NCBI RefSeq assembly: GCF_002086815.1
Contig: NZ_MVID01000018.1
Location: 1 to 64,000 of the forward strand
Length of the DNA stretch: 64,000 nucleotides
Direction: 5' to 3'
Source: Mycolicibacterium parafortuitum
GTDB lineage: Bacteria; Actinomycetota; Actinomycetes; Mycobacteriales; Mycobacteriaceae
A model generated the notes under the pieces. It was given only the letters and a program-made list of their open reading frames with translations, made no database searches and was not told the DNA's origin. Within the stretch, counting starts at the first letter, position 1; each line of letters begins with the position of its first letter. Shown here one piece after another: positions 60,550-64,000 of the stretch. A program made the position numbers and the translations under genes.

Positions 60550-61887
60550 GTGCTGTCGGCTTTCATCTCGTCCCTGCGGACAGTAGATCTCAGGCGAAAG
60601 ATCCTGTTCACGCTCGGAATCGTGATCCTTTACCGGGTCGGTGCCAACGTTCCGTCGCCGGGCGTCAACTACCCGAACGTGCAGCAGTGCATCGCCGACG
60701 TGAGCGGCGGTGAGTCGGGTCAGATCTACTCGCTGATCAACCTGTTCTCCGGCGGTGCGTTGCTGCAGCTGTCGGTGTTCGCGGTCGGCATCATGCCGTA
60801 CATCACCGCGAGCATCATCGTCCAGCTGCTCGGCGTGGTGATCCCGCGCTTCGAGCAGCTGCGCAAGGAGGGGCAGGCGGGGCAGACCAAGCTCACGCAG
60901 TACACCCGCTACCTCGCGATCGCGCTGGCGATCCTGCAGGCCACCAGCATCGTGGCGCTGGCCGCCAACGGCGGGCTGCTGCAGGGCTGCTCGCTGGACA
61001 TCATCGAGGGCCAGAGCGAAGGCATGAACATCTGGACCCTGGCCGTCATCGTCATCGTGATGACCGCCGGTGCGGCTCTGGTGATGTGGATGGGCGAGCT
61101 GGTCACCGAGCGCGGTGTCGGCAACGGCATGTCGCTGATCATCTTCGCCAGCATCGCCTCGGCGATCCCGGGCGAGGGCAAGAACATCCTCGACAGCCGC
61201 GGTGGCATGGTCTTCACCCTGGTCTGCGTCGCGGCACTGCTGATCGTGGTCGGCGTCGTGTTCGTCGAGCAGGGTCAGCGCCGTATCCCGGTGCAGTACG
61301 CCAAGCGCATGGTCGGCCGCAAGATGTACGGCGGCACCTCGACCTACCTGCCGCTGAAGGTCAACCAGGCCGGCGTCATCCCGGTCATCTTCGCGTCGTC
61401 GCTGATCTACATCCCGCACCTGATCACCCAGCTGATCACCAGCGCCAGCGACAGCCCCAGCACCGGGTGGTGGCAGTCGTTCGTCGCCGACTACCTGACC
61501 GACCCGAGCAGCCCGGTCTACATCGCGATCTACTTCGGGCTGATCATCTTCTTCACCTACTTCTACGTCTCGATCACGTTCAACCCCGAGGAACGCGCCG
61601 ACGAGATGAAGAAGTACGGCGGCTTCATCCCGGGCATCCGGCCCGGTAAGCCGACCGCCGAGTACCTGAGTTTCGTTCTGTCCAGGATCACCCTGCCGGG
61701 CTCGATCTACCTGGGCGTGATCGCCGTGCTGCCGAACCTCTTCCTGGAGATCGGCAACACCGGCTCCGTGCAGAACCTGCCGTTCGGCGGTACTGCGGTC
61801 CTCATCGCCGTCGGCGTCGGACTCGACACCGTCAAGCAGATCGAAAGCCAGCTGATGCAGCGCAACTATGAAGGGTTCCTGAAGTGA
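60550..61887 (+). CDS. secY: Preprotein translocase subunit SecY
   Basis: The 445-residue protein starts LSAFISSLRTVDLRRKILFT and has ten membrane helices and the conserved QRRIPVQYAKRM, GGTSTYLPLKVNQAGVIPVI and KYGGFIPGIRPG. It forms the SecYEG channel. The GTG start lies 4 bp after GGAGGAAA; a longer frame upstream was rejected because it reads through the leader hairpin. Its stop overlaps adk by 4 bp. Confidence 0.97.
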   Translation: MLSAFISSLRTVDLRRKILFTLGIVILYRVGANVPSPGVNYPNVQQCIADVSGGESGQIYSLINLFSGGALLQLSVFAVGIMPYITASIIVQLLGVVIPRFEQLRKEGQAGQTKLTQYTRYLAIALAILQATSIVALAANGGLLQGCSLDIIEGQSEGMNIWTLAVIVIVMTAGAALVMWMGELVTERGVGNGMSLIIFASIASAIPGEGKNILDSRGGMVFTLVCVAALLIVVGVVFVEQGQRRIPVQYAKRMVGRKMYGGTSTYLPLKVNQAGVIPVIFASSLIYIPHLITQLITSASDSPSTGWWQSFVADYLTDPSSPVYIAIYFGLIIFFTYFYVSITFNPEERADEMKKYGGFIPGIRPGKPTAEYLSFVLSRITLPGSIYLGVIAVLPNLFLEIGNTGSVQNLPFGGTAVLIAVGVGLDTVKQIESQLMQRNYEGFLK

Positions 61888-62429
61888 GAATCGTGTTGCT
61901 GGGACCGCCCGGAGCGGGCAAGGGCACGCAGGCCCAGAAACTGGCAGAGAAGCTGGGCATCCCGCACATCTCCACCGGCGACCTGTTCCGGTACAACATC
62001 AGCAACAACACCGAGCTGGGCATCGAGGCCAAGAAGTACCTCGACGCCGGTGATCTGGTCCCGGCCACCCTGACCAACGCGCTGGTCGACGACCGGCTCG
62101 ACGACGAGGACGCGAAGGCCGGGTTCATCCTGGACGGCTTCCCGCGCTCGGTCGAGCAGGCCAAGGCGCTGGCCGAGATGCTGGAGAAGCGCGGGCTCTC
62201 GCTCGACGCGGTCGTCGAGTTCCGGGTGCCCGAAGAGGAGCTCGTCTCGCGGCTCAAGGGTCGCGGACGCGCCGACGACACCGAGGACGTCATCCGCAAC
62301 CGGTTCAAGGTCTACCGGGACGAGACGGCCCCGCTGCTGGACTTCTACTCCGCCGACGTCAAGACCGTCGACGCCGTCGGCGAACTCGACGAGGTCTTCG
62401 ACCGGGCGTTGAAGGCGCTCGGCCAGTAG
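61884..62429 (+). CDS. adk: Adenylate kinase
   Basis: The 181-residue protein has the P-loop GPPGAGKGTQA, the AMP-binding HISTGDLFR and FILDGFPRSVEQA. It is the short, lidless type usual in mycobacteria. It starts with GTG, overlaps secY, and is followed directly by map. Confidence 0.97.
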   Translation: MRIVLLGPPGAGKGTQAQKLAEKLGIPHISTGDLFRYNISNNTELGIEAKKYLDAGDLVPATLTNALVDDRLDDEDAKAGFILDGFPRSVEQAKALAEMLEKRGLSLDAVVEFRVPEEELVSRLKGRGRADDTEDVIRNRFKVYRDETAPLLDFYSADVKTVDAVGELDEVFDRALKALGQ

Positions 62430-63230
62430 ATGGTCTCCCTGCCCGGCCTGCGTAGCCGCAAAGTCGTCCCCCAGCGCACCGCGGGGGAACTCGACGCGAT
62501 GGCCGCTGCCGGTGCGCTCGTCGCCGCCGCGCTGAAGGCGGTGCAGGCGGCCGCCGCGCCGGGAGTGTCGACGCTCGACCTCGACGCGGTCGCCGAGTCG
62601 GTGATCCGCGACGGCGGCGGAACCCCGTCGTTCCTCGGCTACCACGGCTTCCCGGCCACGGTCTGCTCCTCGGTCAACGACCGCGTCGTGCACGGCATCC
62701 CGTCGGCGACCGAACTGCTCGCCGAGGGCGACCTGGTGTCCATCGACTGCGGCGCGATCCTCGACGGCTGGCACGGTGACTCGGCGGTGACGTTCGGTGT
62801 CGGCACGCTCATCGACGCCGACGCGAACCTGTCGGCGGCCACCCGGGAGTCGATGGAGGCCGGGATTGCGGCGATGCTGCCGGGCAACCGGCTCAGCGAC
62901 GTGTCGCACGCGATCGAGAAGGGCACCCACGCCGCCGAGCAGCGCTACGGCCGCAAGTTCGGCATCGTCGCCGGCTACGGCGGTCACGGCATCGGCCGTG
63001 AGATGCACATGGACCCGTTCCTGCCGAACGAGGGCGCGCCGGGCCGCGGCCCGTACCTGGCGCCCGGTTCGGTGCTGGCCATCGAGCCGATGCTGACGCT
63101 GGGAACCCGCAAGACCGCGGTGCTCGAGGACGACTGGACCGTGGTGACCACCGACGGTTCCCGCGCCGCGCACTGGGAGCACACCGTCGCCGTCACCGAC
63201 GGCGGTCCCAGGATTCTGACAGCCGGCTGA
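62430..63230 (+). CDS. map: Methionine aminopeptidase, type I
   Basis: The 266-residue protein has the dinuclear-metal ligands in VSIDCGAILDGWHGDSAVTF, GYGGHGIGREMH and LAIEPMLTLG. It removes the N-terminal Met from new proteins. The order secY-adk-map is the standard one (mapA in M. tuberculosis). The ATG directly follows the adk stop. Confidence 0.96.
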   Translation: MVSLPGLRSRKVVPQRTAGELDAMAAAGALVAAALKAVQAAAAPGVSTLDLDAVAESVIRDGGGTPSFLGYHGFPATVCSSVNDRVVHGIPSATELLAEGDLVSIDCGAILDGWHGDSAVTFGVGTLIDADANLSAATRESMEAGIAAMLPGNRLSDVSHAIEKGTHAAEQRYGRKFGIVAGYGGHGIGREMHMDPFLPNEGAPGRGPYLAPGSVLAIEPMLTLGTRKTAVLEDDWTVVTTDGSRAAHWEHTVAVTDGGPRILTAG

Positions 63231-63255
63231 ACTAATCTCGCCTGTCCGTCGTACT
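63228..63255 (+). promoter_or_regulatory. Possible SigL-type promoter ahead of sigL
   Basis: TGAACT, a 16-bp spacer and CGTACT resemble the TGAAC/CGT pattern of ECF promoters, consistent with SigL autoregulation. The match is short, so this is tentative. Confidence 0.35.
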
Positions 63256-63272
63256 TGAAGACGGAGGTTGGG

Positions 63273-63788
63273 ATGGATGACCCGGAAGCCGCGATGATGC
63301 GCGTGCTCTACGACGAGCACGCCACCGCGCTGTGGCGCTATGCGCTGCGGTTGACGGGGGATCGGGCCCGCGCCGAGGACGTCGTGCAGGAGACGTTGTT
63401 GCGCGCGTGGCGGCATCCGAGCGTCATCGCCGATGTGGAACGCCCGGCCCGAGCCTGGCTGTTCACTGTGGCCCGCAACATGATCATCGACGAACGCCGC
63501 AGCGCCCGGTTCCGCCACGAGACCGACGTGCCCGACCCCGGCAGCGTCGCGGACAGCGCGTCGCCCGACGAGGTGGACACCGCGCTGGACCGGATCCTGT
63601 TGAGCGCCGCGCTGCGCCAACTCTCGGAGGAACACCGGGCCGTCGTGCGGCGCGCCTACTACCAGGGCTGGACCACCGGGCAGATCGCAGCCGATCTGCA
63701 GATCCCGGAGGGCACCGTGAAATCCCGGCTGCACTACGCCGTCCGCGCACTGAGGCTCGGACTAGAGGAGATGGGGGTGACGCGATGA
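63273..63788 (+). CDS. sigL: ECF sigma factor SigL
   Basis: The 171-residue protein has region 2 (LTGDRARAEDVVQETLLRAW, LFTVARNMIIDERRSARFR) and region 4 (YYQGWTTGQIAADLQIPEGT, VKSRLHYAVRALRL). These match mycobacterial SigL in sequence and position after map. The ATG at 63273 follows GGAGG by 5 bp; a TTG at 63255 was rejected. SigL controls envelope and protein-modification genes and is held by the zinc anti-sigma RslA, whose gene overlaps by 4 bp. Confidence 0.95.
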   Translation: MDDPEAAMMRVLYDEHATALWRYALRLTGDRARAEDVVQETLLRAWRHPSVIADVERPARAWLFTVARNMIIDERRSARFRHETDVPDPGSVADSASPDEVDTALDRILLSAALRQLSEEHRAVVRRAYYQGWTTGQIAADLQIPEGTVKSRLHYAVRALRLGLEEMGVTR

Positions 63789-64000
63789 CTCCCCGGGATC
63801 GCTACCAGACGTGGGATGCCGCCTATGTGCTCGGCGCGCTGGCCCGCGACGACCGCCACGAGTACGAGGACCACCTGTCCGACTGCCCGAGCTGCCGCAC
63901 CGCGGTCGCCGAACTCAGCGGGATACCGGCTGTGCTGTCGATGCTCGACCTCGACGAGGTCAGCGCGCTCGACGACGAGCAGCCCGAGCCGCCGCTGCGG
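63785..64000 (+). CDS. rslA: Anti-sigma factor RslA, 3' truncated by window
   Basis: The first 72 residues contain the zinc anti-sigma motif His30-x3-Cys34-x2-Cys37 (HLSDCPSC), which binds and inhibits SigL and is thought to respond to oxidation. The membrane helix and outer domain lie beyond the window. Confidence 0.93.
   Translation, partial: MTPRDRYQTWDAAYVLGALARDDRHEYEDHLSDCPSCRTAVAELSGIPAVLSMLDLDEVSALDDEQPEPPLR

Overview
The window is high-GC actinobacterial chromosome, almost certainly from a rapidly growing Mycobacterium (Mycolicibacterium). This rests on a complete mycofactocin cluster just upstream of the S10 ribosomal operon, the order rplO - sppA - UPF0677-type methyltransferases - secY - adk - map - sigL - rslA known from M. 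tuberculosis, a 13E12-type DUF222/HNH protein, and a DUF732 exported protein. No tRNA, rRNA, CRISPR array or recognisable insertion sequence was seen.

Layout. (1) 1-1694: truncated DUF222/HNH protein. (2) 1750-4829, minus strand: a tight run mftR - lipoprotein - ECF sigma - VOC protein. (3) 4934-11417: mycofactocin genes mftA, B, C, D, E, F, G, followed by an opposing hydantoin-racemase-like gene. (4) 11945-20207: two DHA2-type MFS exporters, a TetR regulator, two paralogous cytochrome P450s and a lipoprotein carboxylesterase. The TetR/exporter promoter carries two copies of AGAC-N5-GTCT. Both P450 promoters carry the same TTGAC-N4-GTCAA palindrome. (5) 20496-25851: S10 operon rpsJ-rplC-rplD-rplW-rplB-rpsS-rplV-rpsC-rplP-rpmC-rpsQ, ending in a 12-bp stem terminator. 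(6) 25964-50725: about 25 kb of accessory genes between rpsQ and rplN. They are a four-gene envelope-glycan operon (BcsB-like protein, membrane protein, processive GT2, multipass glycosyltransferase-like protein), an arylsulfatase, an XRE/MmyB regulator, a winged-helix/hydrolase fusion, a permease-YoaK-sigma run, and a catabolic island. (7) 50929-55205: spc operon rplN-rplX-rplE-rpsN-rpsH-rplF-rplR-rpsE-rpmD-rplO and a 14-bp stem terminator. (8) 55333-64000: DUF732 protein, sppA, three tandem SAM methyltransferases, secY-adk-map, sigL and the start of rslA.

How the genes work together. MftA is the precursor peptide, MftB delivers it to the radical SAM enzyme MftC, MftE trims it, MftD oxidises the product, MftF glycosylates it, and MftG probably couples the reduced cofactor to respiration. 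The S10 and spc operons have matching promoters (TTGGAG, 17 bp, -10 box, then GGTTGCCT at the same offset), which would allow co-regulation despite the 25 kb between them.

The best candidate for an undescribed system is the island at 43853-50725. It holds a haem-oxygenase-fold protein with a complete CADD-type set of diiron ligands, two Rieske ferredoxins, a FAD ferredoxin reductase, an aldehyde dehydrogenase, a gamma-glutamyltransferase-fold hydrolase and a RidA deaminase. It lies beside a PucR regulator and an MFS transporter. This reads as a multicomponent diiron oxygenase pathway acting on a nitrogenous substrate; the substrate cannot be read from the sequence.
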